NCBI RefSeq assembly: GCF_018614095.1
Contig: NZ_JAGGOY010000034.1
Location: 22,538 to 86,537, forward strand
Origin: Streptomyces sp. ISL-87
GTDB lineage: Bacteria; Actinomycetota; Actinomycetes; Streptomycetales; Streptomycetaceae
DNA length: 64,000 nucleotides
Direction: 5' to 3'
This document shows positions 7,411-15,150 of the stretch, piece after piece; position 1 is the first letter of the stretch, and the number at the start of each line of letters is the position of its first letter. The position numbers were made by a program, and so were the translations under genes. The notes under the pieces were generated by a model, which was not told the DNA's origin, ran no database searches, and saw nothing but the letters and a program-made list of their open reading frames with translations.

Positions 7411-8772
7411 TCAGCCCTGGACGCGGAGCGCGGCGGTGTGCTCGCGGACCTGCTCCGGAGTCAGGTAGGCATCGGTGAACTCGAAGTCGCGCAGGGTGGC
7501 CGGCTGCTGGACCTGGAAGCCCGTACGGACGAAGTCGTCACCGGCGACGGCGTTGAGCAGCCAGTTCGTCAGCACCCGGGTCTTGGCCACATTGGTGCGC
7601 AGCGCCGACCAGTGGTAGCCGCGGGCCACCGCCTGCGCCGGGAGGCCGCGCAGCTCGATGCCGAGCGGCTTGGAGACGGCGTCCGTGCCGCCGAGATCCA
7701 CCACGAGGCCCAAGTCCTTGTGCACGTACGGCCGGAGCGGCCGGCCGCGCAGGGTGGCGGCCACACTGTCGGCGACCGCGCGCCCCTGCCGCATGGCGTG
7801 CTGCGCGGTCGGCGGGCAGATCGCACCGTCACCGTGGGCGAGATCCGGTACGGCGGCCGCGTCCCCGAGGGCGAAGACGCCATCGGCGCCGGGCACGGTC
7901 ATCTCGGGCCGCACCACGAGCCGGCCCCGCAGCGTCTCGGCGCCGAGGGTGGCGACGAGCGGGCTCGCGGCCACCCCGGCCGTCCAGATGAGGGTGCGGC
8001 TGGGCAGTACGCGCCCGTCGGTGAGCGTCACCTTCTCGGCGGCCACCTCGGCCACCGACACCCCGAGGGAGACCTCGATGCCGCGCCTGCGCAGGATGCC
8101 CAGGGCGGTCTGGCCGAGGGTGTCGCCGAGCTCCGGCATCAGCTTGGGCGCGAGGTCGACCAGGTGCCATTTGATCTGCCGCGGGTCCAGGCGGGGGTAG
8201 CGCGTGGCCGCGTGCCGGGTGAGCCGTTGCAGGCAGGCGGCCGTCTCCGTGCCCGCGTACCCGCCGCCGACCACCACGAAGCGCAGCCGAGAGGCGCGTT
8301 CCGCCTCGTCCTGACTGGCGTCCGCGAGGTCGAGCTGGGCGATCACGTGATCGCGCAGGTAGGCGGCCTCGGCGAGGGTCTTCATTCCGCGCGCGTGCTG
8401 GAGGAGGCCGGGGATGTCGAAGGTGCGGGTGATGCTGCCGGGGGCCAGTACGAGGATGTCGTAGGGCTGGTCGACCGTCTCCCCGGTGATCTTGCGGATC
8501 ACACAGATCTTCGCCTCGGTGTCCACCCCGATGGCGCCGCCGGGGATGATCCGGGTGCGGTGCCTGTGGCTCCGGCGCAGCGACACGGCCACCGACTGAG
8601 GGGTCAGCACACCGGCGGCCACCTGGGGCAGCAGCGGCAGATAGAGCTGGTACGAGAAGGGCGTGACCAGCGAGACCTCCGCCTCGGCGGGGGAGAGCCG
8701 GCGCTCCAGCCGCCGGACGCACTCGACCCCGGCGAAGCCGGCGCCCACTACGAGAATCCTCGATCGAGACAC
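7411..8772 (-). CDS. Type II NADH dehydrogenase (NDH-2-like FAD/NAD(P) oxidoreductase)
   Basis: A 453-residue flavoprotein. The first Rossmann motif, I-L-V-V-G-A-G-F-A-G-V-E, begins at about residue 6 for FAD; the second, F-V-V-V-G-G-G-Y-A-G-T-E-T-A near residue 165, is for NAD(P)H. F-A-L-G-D-A-A-A-V-P closes the FAD site. A C-terminal region with hydrophobic/amphipathic stretches fits monotopic membrane attachment. NDH-2 enzymes pass electrons from NADH to menaquinone without pumping protons. The start codon is GTG. The gene converges on the UbiA gene with a 4-base gap and is divergent from the PHP gene. Confidence 0.85.
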   Translation of the reverse strand: MSRSRILVVGAGFAGVECVRRLERRLSPAEAEVSLVTPFSYQLYLPLLPQVAAGVLTPQSVAVSLRRSHRHRTRIIPGGAIGVDTEAKICVIRKITGETVDQPYDILVLAPGSITRTFDIPGLLQHARGMKTLAEAAYLRDHVIAQLDLADASQDEAERASRLRFVVVGGGYAGTETAACLQRLTRHAATRYPRLDPRQIKWHLVDLAPKLMPELGDTLGQTALGILRRRGIEVSLGVSVAEVAAEKVTLTDGRVLPSRTLIWTAGVAASPLVATLGAETLRGRLVVRPEMTVPGADGVFALGDAAAVPDLAHGDGAICPPTAQHAMRQGRAVADSVAATLRGRPLRPYVHKDLGLVVDLGGTDAVSKPLGIELRGLPAQAVARGYHWSALRTNVAKTRVLTNWLLNAVAGDDFVRTGFQVQQPATLRDFEFTDAYLTPEQVREHTAALRVQG

Positions 8773-8804
8773 GGTGTACGTCCCTTCGCAGCCTGCCTGG
8801 TTGT

Positions 8805-8836
8805 CCGCTCATCGACTCTTCCGCTCATCGACTCTT
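8805..8836. repeat. Tandem 16-bp duplication upstream of the NDH-2 gene
   Basis: CCGCTCATCGACTCTT occurs twice in direct succession (8805-8820 and 8821-8836), and a third degraded copy, GGCTCTTCTGCTCATC, follows. The tract lies 33 bases upstream of the NDH-2 start codon, within the 196-base divergent gap to the PHP gene, so the copy number could alter promoter spacing. Confidence 0.8.
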
Positions 8837-8968
8837 CGGCTCTTCTGCTCATCTGCCCAGCGAGGCGGGCCTTGCACGGCGATTTCGGGCCGACGGCCGG
8901 GCCCGCCGCGGGTTCTCGGCGTGCTCGGGGCAGGGTTTCGTGGCCAGACTGGGACCAGGAGGTACGCG

Positions 8969-10012
8969 ATGGACCCCGTTGCGGCACTGGACCGGATCGC
9001 CTTCCTGCTGGAGCGTGCCCAGGCGCCCACGTACCGGGTCCGGGCCTTCCGTACGGCGGCGGCCGCGCTGGAGGGCATGGGCGAAGGCGAGGCGGCCCAG
9101 CGGGCCGAGGCCGGCTCGCTGGAAGCGGTCAAGGGAATCGGCCCCAAGACGGCCCAGGTCATCCGCGAGGCGCTCGGCGGGGCGGTCCCGGGATACCTGC
9201 AGAAGCTGGAGGACGAGATCGCGGCGCATCCCGAGGGCCCGTCGGCCACGCCCGAGGCCCGCGCCCTGCGGGCCACCCTGCGCGGAGACTGCCATCTGCA
9301 CTCCGAGTGGTCCGACGGCGGCAGCCCGATCGAGGCCATGGGGCGGGCCGCGGCGGCGCTGGGCCACGAGTGGGCGGTGCTCACCGACCACTCGCCGAGC
9401 CTGACGGTCGCCCGGGGGCTCTCGCCGGAGCGGCTGCGCGAGCAACTGGGGGTGCTGACGGAGCTGAACGAGACCTGGGCCCCGTTCCGGCTGCTCACCG
9501 GCATCGAGTGCGACATCCTCCTTGACGGGGCGCTGGACCAGGAGCCGGGCCTGCTGGACGGGCTCGATGTCGTCGTCGCCTCCGTGCACTCGAAGCTGCG
9601 CATGGACGCGCCCGCGATGACCCGGCGGCTGCTCGCGGCGGTACGCAACCCCCTGATGGACGTCCTCGGCCACTGCACCGGGCGGCTGGTGACCGGCCGC
9701 GGCCGCCCGGAGTCCCAGTTCGACGCGGAGGCGGTCTTCTCGGCGTGCGCGGAGTCCGGAACCGCCGTGGAGATCAACAGCCGGCCCGAGCGGCTGGACC
9801 CGCCGCGACGGCTGCTGAGGCTCGCGGTGGAGGCCGGGACCCTGTTCGCGATCAACACCGACGCACACGCCCCGGGGCAGCTGGACTGGCAGATCACCGG
9901 GTGCGAACGGGCCGTGGAGTGCGGAGTTCCGGCCGAGCGGATCGTCAACACCTGGCCGGCGGAACAGCTCCGCACCTGGACCCGCACCCGCCGTCCCGCC
10001 GCGGCCGCGTGA
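8969..10012 (+). CDS. PHP-domain protein with N-terminal helix-hairpin-helix (PolX-like, no polymerase palm)
   Basis: A 347-residue protein. Residues 1 to about 85 form a PolX-type helical region with the helix-hairpin-helix motif G-I-G-P-K-T-A-Q-V-I. A PHP phosphoesterase domain follows from residue 107, with G-D-C-H-L-H-S-E-W-S-D, L-T-D-H-S, G-I-E-C-D-I, S-V-H-S-K, L-G-H-C-T-G and N-T-D-A-H supplying the metal ligands. Bacterial PolX has a nucleotidyltransferase palm between these parts; here it is missing, so this is not a polymerase. It may be a DNA-end-processing phosphatase or exonuclease. The start at 8969 follows an AGGAGG site 6 bases upstream. Confidence 0.82.
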   Translation: MDPVAALDRIAFLLERAQAPTYRVRAFRTAAAALEGMGEGEAAQRAEAGSLEAVKGIGPKTAQVIREALGGAVPGYLQKLEDEIAAHPEGPSATPEARALRATLRGDCHLHSEWSDGGSPIEAMGRAAAALGHEWAVLTDHSPSLTVARGLSPERLREQLGVLTELNETWAPFRLLTGIECDILLDGALDQEPGLLDGLDVVVASVHSKLRMDAPAMTRRLLAAVRNPLMDVLGHCTGRLVTGRGRPESQFDAEAVFSACAESGTAVEINSRPERLDPPRRLLRLAVEAGTLFAINTDAHAPGQLDWQITGCERAVECGVPAERIVNTWPAEQLRTWTRTRRPAAAA

Positions 10013-10018
10013 CGCGGG

Positions 10019-10816
10019 TCAGCCGGATTCCGTCTTGCGGGAGGTGGTGAGCGTGAACAGCGCCCCGTCCGGGTCGCGCAGGGCCACCCACCGCTCGGTG
10101 GCGTTGCCGGTGACGTCCGAGACGGTGCGCCCGCCCAGGGAGGCGGCCGCCTCGACGGCCGGCTCGAGCTCCGGGACGCGGAAGTGAACGTGCCAGCGGG
10201 GCCGCGCGTGCGGAGCGTAGGCCGCGGCCTCGACCGGGCCGCTGTTGAGCCGGGCGACGGGCTCCCCGCCTCGGCGCAGGACGACCTGCTCCTCCTCGTA
10301 CGAGACCTCACAGCATCCGGGACGGCCGGTGGCCCACTCCAGCACCTCGCCGTAGAAGATCGCCGCATCGAACGCGTTCCTGGTGCGCAGCTCCAGCCAC
10401 GCCGGCGCCTGACCCTCGCCCACCCGCCAGTCGGCCGACACCGGGCCCTCCCAGATCCCGAAGACCGCGCCGTCCCGGTCGGCCACCAGGGCCCCGCGGC
10501 CCCCCGTTTCGAAGGAGACCGGGCCCACCGCGATGGTGCCACTGCGCTCCCGGATCCGGTCCACCGCCACATCGGCTTCGTCGACGGCGAAGTACGGGGT
10601 CCAGGCCACCGGCACCCCCAGGTCCGCGGCCAGCGCCCCGATGCCTGCCACAGGCACGCCGTCCAGCTCGGCCACCGTGAACGCCTCGCCGAGCCGGGCC
10701 GGCCGGAAGGTCCAGCCCGCTACCGCACCGTAGAACCGCTGAGCCGTCGCGAGGTCGCGAGCCATCAGGCTCACCCAGCACGGCGCTCCGAAGACGTCCT
10801 TCGTCGAAATCTCCAC
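10019..10816 (-). CDS. VOC-family protein with two glyoxalase/dioxygenase-like modules
   Basis: A 265-residue protein with two consecutive vicinal-oxygen-chelate half-repeats: residues about 10-125 (W-V-S-L-M-A-R-D-L-A-T-A-Q-R-F-Y to G-A-V-F-G-I-W-E) and 138-258 (W-L-E-L-R-T-R-N to D-P-D-G-A-L-F-T-L). These resemble the tandem-domain hydroxylase-like proteins common in Streptomyces, many of which have lost metal ligands and bind small ligands or antibiotics. The start is GTG. It converges on the PHP gene with only six bases between them. No substrate can be assigned. Confidence 0.75.
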   Translation of the reverse strand: MEISTKDVFGAPCWVSLMARDLATAQRFYGAVAGWTFRPARLGEAFTVAELDGVPVAGIGALAADLGVPVAWTPYFAVDEADVAVDRIRERSGTIAVGPVSFETGGRGALVADRDGAVFGIWEGPVSADWRVGEGQAPAWLELRTRNAFDAAIFYGEVLEWATGRPGCCEVSYEEEQVVLRRGGEPVARLNSGPVEAAAYAPHARPRWHVHFRVPELEPAVEAAASLGGRTVSDVTGNATERWVALRDPDGALFTLTTSRKTESG

Positions 10817-11094
10817 CGCTTGCTCCGCCCGTCATCGGCCGCGATCAGCGGGCCGCCCGAGCTCAAGAAGTAGCGCCCCGGTCCCCGGGGGGTCGTGGAG
10901 GCGCGCCATCGCGGGGACGGATCCGTCCGGTCACCACCACCTTAGGCTTGTGAACCGCGTCGGGAGTGGGTGAAAACCGAATCAACGCCGAACGGCCGGT
11001 CCTGATCGTGTATGACTGCGACTGCACCACTGAGGGCCACGCCCGATTCCGAAGGGTCGGACAGGGGTCGGACAGGGCCCTGGGAAGGACGAGC

Positions 11095-11580
11095 ATGATG
11101 ACGCACTCCCGCTTCGCCGAGGTCCTGACGGATCTCGACAGGGTGATCGCGGACGCCCCCGCGGACGCGACCGGCGCACTGTGGCGGCTGACCGGGAGCC
11201 GCCGCGGCCTGGACTCCAACCTGATCCGGCTGCCGCCCGGCGGCGTGATCGCGGAACACGCCGAACCCGCCCTCGACGTCCTGCTGGTCGTCATCGAAGG
11301 CGCGGGGCGGCTCAACGCCGAGGACGGCCCGCACCGGCTGGGGCCGCACTCGGTCGCCTGGCTGCCGCGCGGGTCGCGCCGCTCGCTGACCGCGGGGCCG
11401 GACGGGATGACGTACCTGACGGTGCACACCCGGCGCCCCGGCCTGGGCATCGCCTCCGCCCCGGCCGAGGGCGGCGAGGCGGCCTGCATGCTCCCCCGGG
11501 TCTGCCCCGACTGCGGCCGGCTCGCCGCCGAACAAGGCGCCGGGTACTGCTCGCGGTGCGGCAGCCCGCTGCCCGGCTGA
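11095..11580 (+). CDS. Cupin-like protein with C-terminal zinc ribbon
   Basis: A 161-residue protein. Residues about 40-115 look like a cupin barrel: P-P-G-G-V-I-A-E-H-A-E at the first motif and G-P-H-S-V-A-W-L-P-R-G at the second. The last 30 residues form a two-knuckle zinc ribbon, C-P-D-C-G-R and C-S-R-C-G-S-P. This combination suggests a sensor or small-molecule-binding protein that contacts nucleic acid or protein through the ribbon. ATG at 11095 has a GGAAGGA site 6 bases upstream; a second ATG follows immediately (11098). No function is known to me. Confidence 0.65.
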   Translation: MMTHSRFAEVLTDLDRVIADAPADATGALWRLTGSRRGLDSNLIRLPPGGVIAEHAEPALDVLLVVIEGAGRLNAEDGPHRLGPHSVAWLPRGSRRSLTAGPDGMTYLTVHTRRPGLGIASAPAEGGEAACMLPRVCPDCGRLAAEQGAGYCSRCGSPLPG

Positions 11581-11641
11581 GGCGGCTACGCTCCGTACCG
11601 GACGCTCCAGACCCGACACGCCCTCGGAAGGCAGGTCCGCC

Positions 11642-12607
11642 GTGGTGAGTTCCCAGATCCCCGTGATCGACCTCGGGCCGTGGCGGTCGGGCGAGCCCGA
11701 ACCGCGTGCTCGGATCGCCGCCCGCGTCGACGAGGCGCTTCAGGCCGCCGGCTTCCTGCTGGTGACGGGGCACGGTGTGGAGCCCACGCTGCCCTCGCGG
11801 ATCCGCGAGGTGGCGCGCGAGCTCTTCCGGCTCCCGGCGGCGGTGAAGGACCCGTACGCGGTCACGGTCGGCGGCCGCGGCTGGCTCGGCCCGGGCGCGG
11901 AGGCCAACAGCTATGCGGAGGGCACGGCTTCGCCGCCCGACCTCAAGGAGTCGTGGTCGTGCGCGGCGGAGGACCCTACGGGTGTGCCCTCGGTGGACGC
12001 CGAATGGTTTCGCCCGAACGCCTGGCCCGCCGAAGTACCCGCGCTCCAGCCGCTGGTGGCGGAGTACCTCGCGGGGATGAAGGCCCTCTCCGACGAGCTG
12101 CTGGAACTGCTGGCCACAGCCCTGGGAATGCCCGCGGACCACTTCACACGGCACACCGGACACCCCACGTGGGGGTTCAACATCAACTGGTATCCCGGTA
12201 CCGAGGTCGTCGGTGCCGCGATGCCCGGCCAGTTCCGGATCGGGGCGCACACCGACTTCGGCACCGTCACCGTCCTCGACCGTGAACCGGGCGCGGGCGG
12301 CCTCCAGATCCACACCGATGCCGACGGCTGGCAGGACGCCCCGTACGACCCGGCCGCGCTCACCGTGAACATCGGCGACCTGCTGGCCCGCTGGACCGGC
12401 GACCGCTGGCGTGCGGGCCGCCACCGGGTCCTCCCGCCGCCCGCCGACGCGCCCGCCGAGGAACTGGTCTCGCTGGTCTACTTCTACGAATGCGACCCGC
12501 ACACCCGGGTGGAATCCCTCCCGGCCCCGGTCGGCCGCGTGGTCCACGATCCGGTCGACTCCCACACGTACCTGAGGGCGAAGCTCGACGCGATCAGCGT
12601 CTCCTGA
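11642..12607 (+). CDS. Isopenicillin N synthase-like 2-oxoglutarate/Fe(II) dioxygenase family protein
   Basis: A 321-residue protein with the IPNS-type N-terminal domain (I-P-V-I-D-L-G) and a double-stranded beta-helix core. The iron triad is visible as His203 and Asp205 in G-A-H-T-D-F-G and His261 in R-H-R-V. Where most of the family has Arg-x-Ser to hold 2-oxoglutarate, this protein has Leu275-Val-Ser277, so co-substrate binding may differ. It is an isolated gene with a GTG start (another GTG follows directly). It is not adjacent to beta-lactam genes, so an antibiotic role is unsupported. Confidence 0.75.
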   Translation: MVSSQIPVIDLGPWRSGEPEPRARIAARVDEALQAAGFLLVTGHGVEPTLPSRIREVARELFRLPAAVKDPYAVTVGGRGWLGPGAEANSYAEGTASPPDLKESWSCAAEDPTGVPSVDAEWFRPNAWPAEVPALQPLVAEYLAGMKALSDELLELLATALGMPADHFTRHTGHPTWGFNINWYPGTEVVGAAMPGQFRIGAHTDFGTVTVLDREPGAGGLQIHTDADGWQDAPYDPAALTVNIGDLLARWTGDRWRAGRHRVLPPPADAPAEELVSLVYFYECDPHTRVESLPAPVGRVVHDPVDSHTYLRAKLDAISVS

Positions 12608-12653
12608 GGGCCCCGATTACCCCTGACCAGCCGCGTTCGGCAGGATGTGGGGC

Positions 12654-13187
12654 ATGACCGAGATCCGTACCCCCCGACTCCTCCTCCGCCGCTGGACCGA
12701 CGACGACCTCGTCCCCCTGTCGGAGATCAACGCCGACCCGGAGGTGATGCGCTGGATCGGCGACGGCTCCACCCTCGACCTGGACCAGACCGCCGAGGAG
12801 ATCGAGCGCTGGGAGGAGGAGTGGGACGACGAGGGCTTCGGTCTCTTCGCCGTCGAGCTGCTGGCCTCGGGCGAGCTGATCGGTGCCGTGGGGCTGTCCG
12901 TGCCGGAGTGGCTGCCGGAGGTGCTGCCCGCGGTGGAGATCACCTGGCGCCTCGGCCGGTCCTTCTGGGGCCAGGGCTACGCCTCCGAAGCCGCCCAGGC
13001 CACGCTTGAGTTCGCGCTCCAGGACCGCGGCCTCGACCGCGTGATCGCCGTCAACCGGGCGGGCAACGACGAGTCCGAGAACGTGATCCGCAAGCTCGGC
13101 ATGGAGCAGGACCGGGACACCACCCACCCCGAGTACGGCCACCTGCTCCAGGTGCACAGCATCGACCTCACGGAGTACGAGGCCTGA
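12654..13187 (+). CDS. GNAT-family N-acetyltransferase (RimJ/RimL type)
   Basis: A 177-residue protein beginning T-P-R-L-L-L-R-R-W, the hallmark of the RimJ/RimL ribosomal-protein acetyltransferase subgroup. An acetyl-CoA-binding region near W-G-Q-G-Y-A-S-E-A-A (about residues 103-113) is followed by N-x-x-S-E-N-V-I-R-K-L-G-M. It transfers acetyl from acetyl-CoA to an amine, but the target is unknown. ATG at 12654 with an AGGA 8 bases upstream is preferred over the ATG nine bases earlier. It follows the dioxygenase gene by 46 bases and could be cotranscribed with it. Confidence 0.8.
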   Translation: MTEIRTPRLLLRRWTDDDLVPLSEINADPEVMRWIGDGSTLDLDQTAEEIERWEEEWDDEGFGLFAVELLASGELIGAVGLSVPEWLPEVLPAVEITWRLGRSFWGQGYASEAAQATLEFALQDRGLDRVIAVNRAGNDESENVIRKLGMEQDRDTTHPEYGHLLQVHSIDLTEYEA

Positions 13188-13339
13188 GGCCCGCGCCCTC
13201 CCGACAGGGGTTTGTCAGGGGTATGTCAGGGTTCCTTGCGAAGATCGATTGTCCATAGGCATCAAAGCAACCCTTGGGATGGCCATAAGAAGTGTTTATG
13301 GGGTCATAAACAAGGGCCGGGTGCCGGGTTAGGGTGACC

Positions 13340-13358
13340 TTAGTTTAGGGTTCCCTTG
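13340..13358 (+). promoter_or_regulatory. Possible DmdR/IdeR-type iron box
   Basis: This 19-base stretch matches the actinobacterial iron-box consensus (TTAGGTTAGGCTAACCTAA) at 13 of 19 positions, with the left half and the central GG best conserved. It lies 34 bases upstream of the ferredoxin reductase start, a plausible place for iron-dependent repression. A further TTAGGGTGACCTTAG lies just upstream. The right half-site is weak, so this is only a candidate. Confidence 0.3.
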
Positions 13359-13392
13359 ATCCAGCCTGTTGTCGGTCGAAAGGGAACCTGTC

Positions 13393-14754
13393 ATGCCACG
13401 CCCCCTCCGGGTAGCAATCGTCGGTGCCGGCCCCGCCGGCATCTACGCCGCTGACGCGCTTCTGAAGTCGGAGGCCGCTGCCGAGCCGGGTGTGTCCATC
13501 GACCTCTTCGAGCGGATGCCGGCGCCCTTCGGCCTGATCCGGTACGGCGTCGCCCCCGATCACCCGCGGATCAAGGGCATCATCACCGCCCTGCACCAGG
13601 TCCTCGACAAGCCCCAGGTCCGGCTCTTCGGCAACGTCGACTACCCGAACGACATCAGCCTCGACGAACTGCACTCGTTCTACGACGCCGTGATCTTCTC
13701 CACCGGCGCGACCGCGGACCGGGCGCTCAGCATCCCCGGCGTCGAGCTGGACGGCTCGTACGGCGCGGCCGACTTCGTGTCCTGGTACGACGGCCACCCC
13801 GACGTCCCGCGCACCTGGCCGCTGGAGGCGGAGAAGGTCGCCGTCCTCGGCGTCGGCAACGTCGCCCTCGACGTCGCCCGCATCCTCGCCAAGACCGCCG
13901 ACGAGCTGCTGCCGACCGAGATCCCGGCGAACGTCTACGAGGGCCTCAAGGCCAACAAGGCCCTCGAGGTGCACGTCTTCGGCCGCCGCGGTCCGGCCCA
14001 GGCCAAGTTCAGCCCGATGGAGCTCCGGGAACTGGACCACTCGCCCAACATTGAGGTCATCGTCAACCCCGAGGACATCGACTACGACGAGGGCTCGATC
14101 GCGACCCGCCGCTCCAACAAGCAGGCGGACATGGTGGCCAAGACCCTGGAGAACTGGGCGATCCGCGACATAGGCGAGCGGCCGCACAAGTTGTTCCTGC
14201 ACTTCTTCGAGTCGCCCGTCGAGGTACTCGGCGAGGACGGCAAGGTCGTCGGCCTGCGCACGGAGCGCACCGAGCTCGACGGCACCGGCAACGTCAAGGG
14301 AACCGGCGCCTTCACGGACTGGGACGTCCAGTCCGTCTACCGGGCCGTCGGCTACCTCTCGGACGAACTGCCCAAGCTCCCCTGGGACGTCGATTCCGGC
14401 ACGGTCCCCGACGAGGGCGGCCGCGTGATCGAAGCCGGCGAGCACCTGAAGTCGACGTACGTCACCGGCTGGATCCGGCGCGGTCCCATCGGCCTGATCG
14501 GCCACACCAAGGGCGACGCGAACGAGACCGTCGCCAACCTCCTGGCCGACCACGCGGAGGGCCGCCTGCTCACCCCGGCCGCACCCGAGCCGGAGGCCGT
14601 GGAGGCTTTCCTCGGCGAGCGACGGATCCGCTACACGACGTGGGACGGCTGGTACCTCCTGGACGCGGCCGAGAAGGCCCTCGGCGAGCCCCAGGGCCGC
14701 GAGCGCGTGAAGATCGTCGAGCGCGAGGGCATGCTCGACGCGAGCGGAGCGTAG
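13393..14754 (+). CDS. FprA-like ferredoxin-NADP+ reductase (adrenodoxin-reductase type)
   Basis: A 453-residue flavoprotein. FAD motif V-A-I-V-G-A-G-P-A-G-I-Y-A at about residues 6-18 is followed by the family-specific P-A-P-F-G-L-I-R-Y-G-V-A-P-D-H. The NADPH motif V-L-G-V-G-N-V-A-L-D-V-A-R-I-L-A lies mid-protein, and G-W-I-R-R-G-P-I-G-L-I-G near the end. The enzyme moves electrons between NADPH and ferredoxins, for example for cytochromes P450 or redox stress. ATG at 13393 follows a purine-rich AAAGGGA. A possible iron box precedes it and a GC hairpin terminator follows. Confidence 0.88.
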   Translation: MPRPLRVAIVGAGPAGIYAADALLKSEAAAEPGVSIDLFERMPAPFGLIRYGVAPDHPRIKGIITALHQVLDKPQVRLFGNVDYPNDISLDELHSFYDAVIFSTGATADRALSIPGVELDGSYGAADFVSWYDGHPDVPRTWPLEAEKVAVLGVGNVALDVARILAKTADELLPTEIPANVYEGLKANKALEVHVFGRRGPAQAKFSPMELRELDHSPNIEVIVNPEDIDYDEGSIATRRSNKQADMVAKTLENWAIRDIGERPHKLFLHFFESPVEVLGEDGKVVGLRTERTELDGTGNVKGTGAFTDWDVQSVYRAVGYLSDELPKLPWDVDSGTVPDEGGRVIEAGEHLKSTYVTGWIRRGPIGLIGHTKGDANETVANLLADHAEGRLLTPAAPEPEAVEAFLGERRIRYTTWDGWYLLDAAEKALGEPQGRERVKIVEREGMLDASGA

Positions 14755-14760
14755 GTCCCG

Positions 14761-14792
14761 GGCCGGGCCCGCCTTCGGCGGCGGGCCCGGCC
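14761..14792. terminator. Intrinsic-type hairpin between convergent genes
   Basis: A 13-bp perfect stem (14761-14773 with 14780-14792) and a TTCGGC loop lie six bases after the ferredoxin reductase stop and directly after the stop of the small minus-strand peptide gene. The position suits a bidirectional terminator, without a U-tract, as is common in Streptomyces. Confidence 0.75.
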
Positions 14793-14933
14793 TCACACGG
14801 AGGGGAGCGCGGCAGCGGGCACGGGCCGGCCGGTGGCCGCGGAGGCGCTGCCGAAGACGTTCAGGGCGACGGCGACGACGGCGGCCGTGGTGGCGAGGGT
14901 GATGACGGTGCGCTTGGGCGTGAGCTTGAACAT
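14793..14933 (-). CDS. Small exported peptide, 46 residues
   Basis: A short open frame with a strong start context (GGGGAAAGG about 8 bases before the ATG). The product has a basic N-terminus (F-K-L-T-P-K-R-T), a hydrophobic core of about 18 residues and a likely signal peptidase site after G-S-A-S-A (residue 32), leaving a mature peptide of only about 14 residues rich in Pro and Ala. It could instead stay membrane-anchored. Codon third positions are strongly GC-biased, supporting real coding. I do not recognise the family. It is bounded by a terminator hairpin downstream and a region with two inverted repeats upstream. Confidence 0.55.
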   Translation of the reverse strand: MFKLTPKRTVITLATTAAVVAVALNVFGSASAATGRPVPAAALPSV

Positions 14934-14960
14934 CGGTCGTACCTTTCCCCGTGGTGATCC

Positions 14961-15020
14961 CGCGTCATTCAGGGCAGTGCCGTTGCGGACGGTCCCGCCG
15001 GCACTGCCCTGAATGACGCG
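14961..15020. repeat. 22-bp perfect inverted repeat
   Basis: Arms 14961-14982 and 14999-15020 are perfect complements separated by 16 bases. The outer arm reads CGCGTCATTCAGGGCAGTGCC. It lies in the gap between the divergent small-peptide gene and the F420-type reductase gene, 28 bases upstream of the peptide's start codon. It could be a transcript hairpin, a large operator or the relic of a small mobile element; it is not followed by a U-tract. Confidence 0.9.
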
Positions 15021-15070
15021 CTATCACCTCAGGCGGGTTCGCGGGCAGCGCAAACTGGCCGAAAGGTGAT

Positions 15071-15095
15071 GTGGCAGGGCGGAATGCCCTGCCAC
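15071..15095. repeat. 10-bp inverted repeat (hairpin/operator)
   Basis: GTGGCAGGGC (15071-15080) pairs perfectly with GCCCTGCCAC (15086-15095) across a 5-base loop, 56 bases upstream of the F420-type reductase start. A short ATCACCT/AGGTGAT pair lies just to its left. The arrangement is suitable as a regulator-binding site for the reductase gene. Confidence 0.75.
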
Positions 15096-15150
15096 GCCGG
15101 GTGGTTCGGACAAGCGCGATACCCGATTCCGTAACGCACCTGGAGAGCTC

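Noticed and set aside
11642..12607. Isopenicillin N synthase for beta-lactam biosynthesis
   Set aside because: No ACV synthetase or other beta-lactam gene is nearby, and the protein belongs to the broad IPNS-like oxygenase family.
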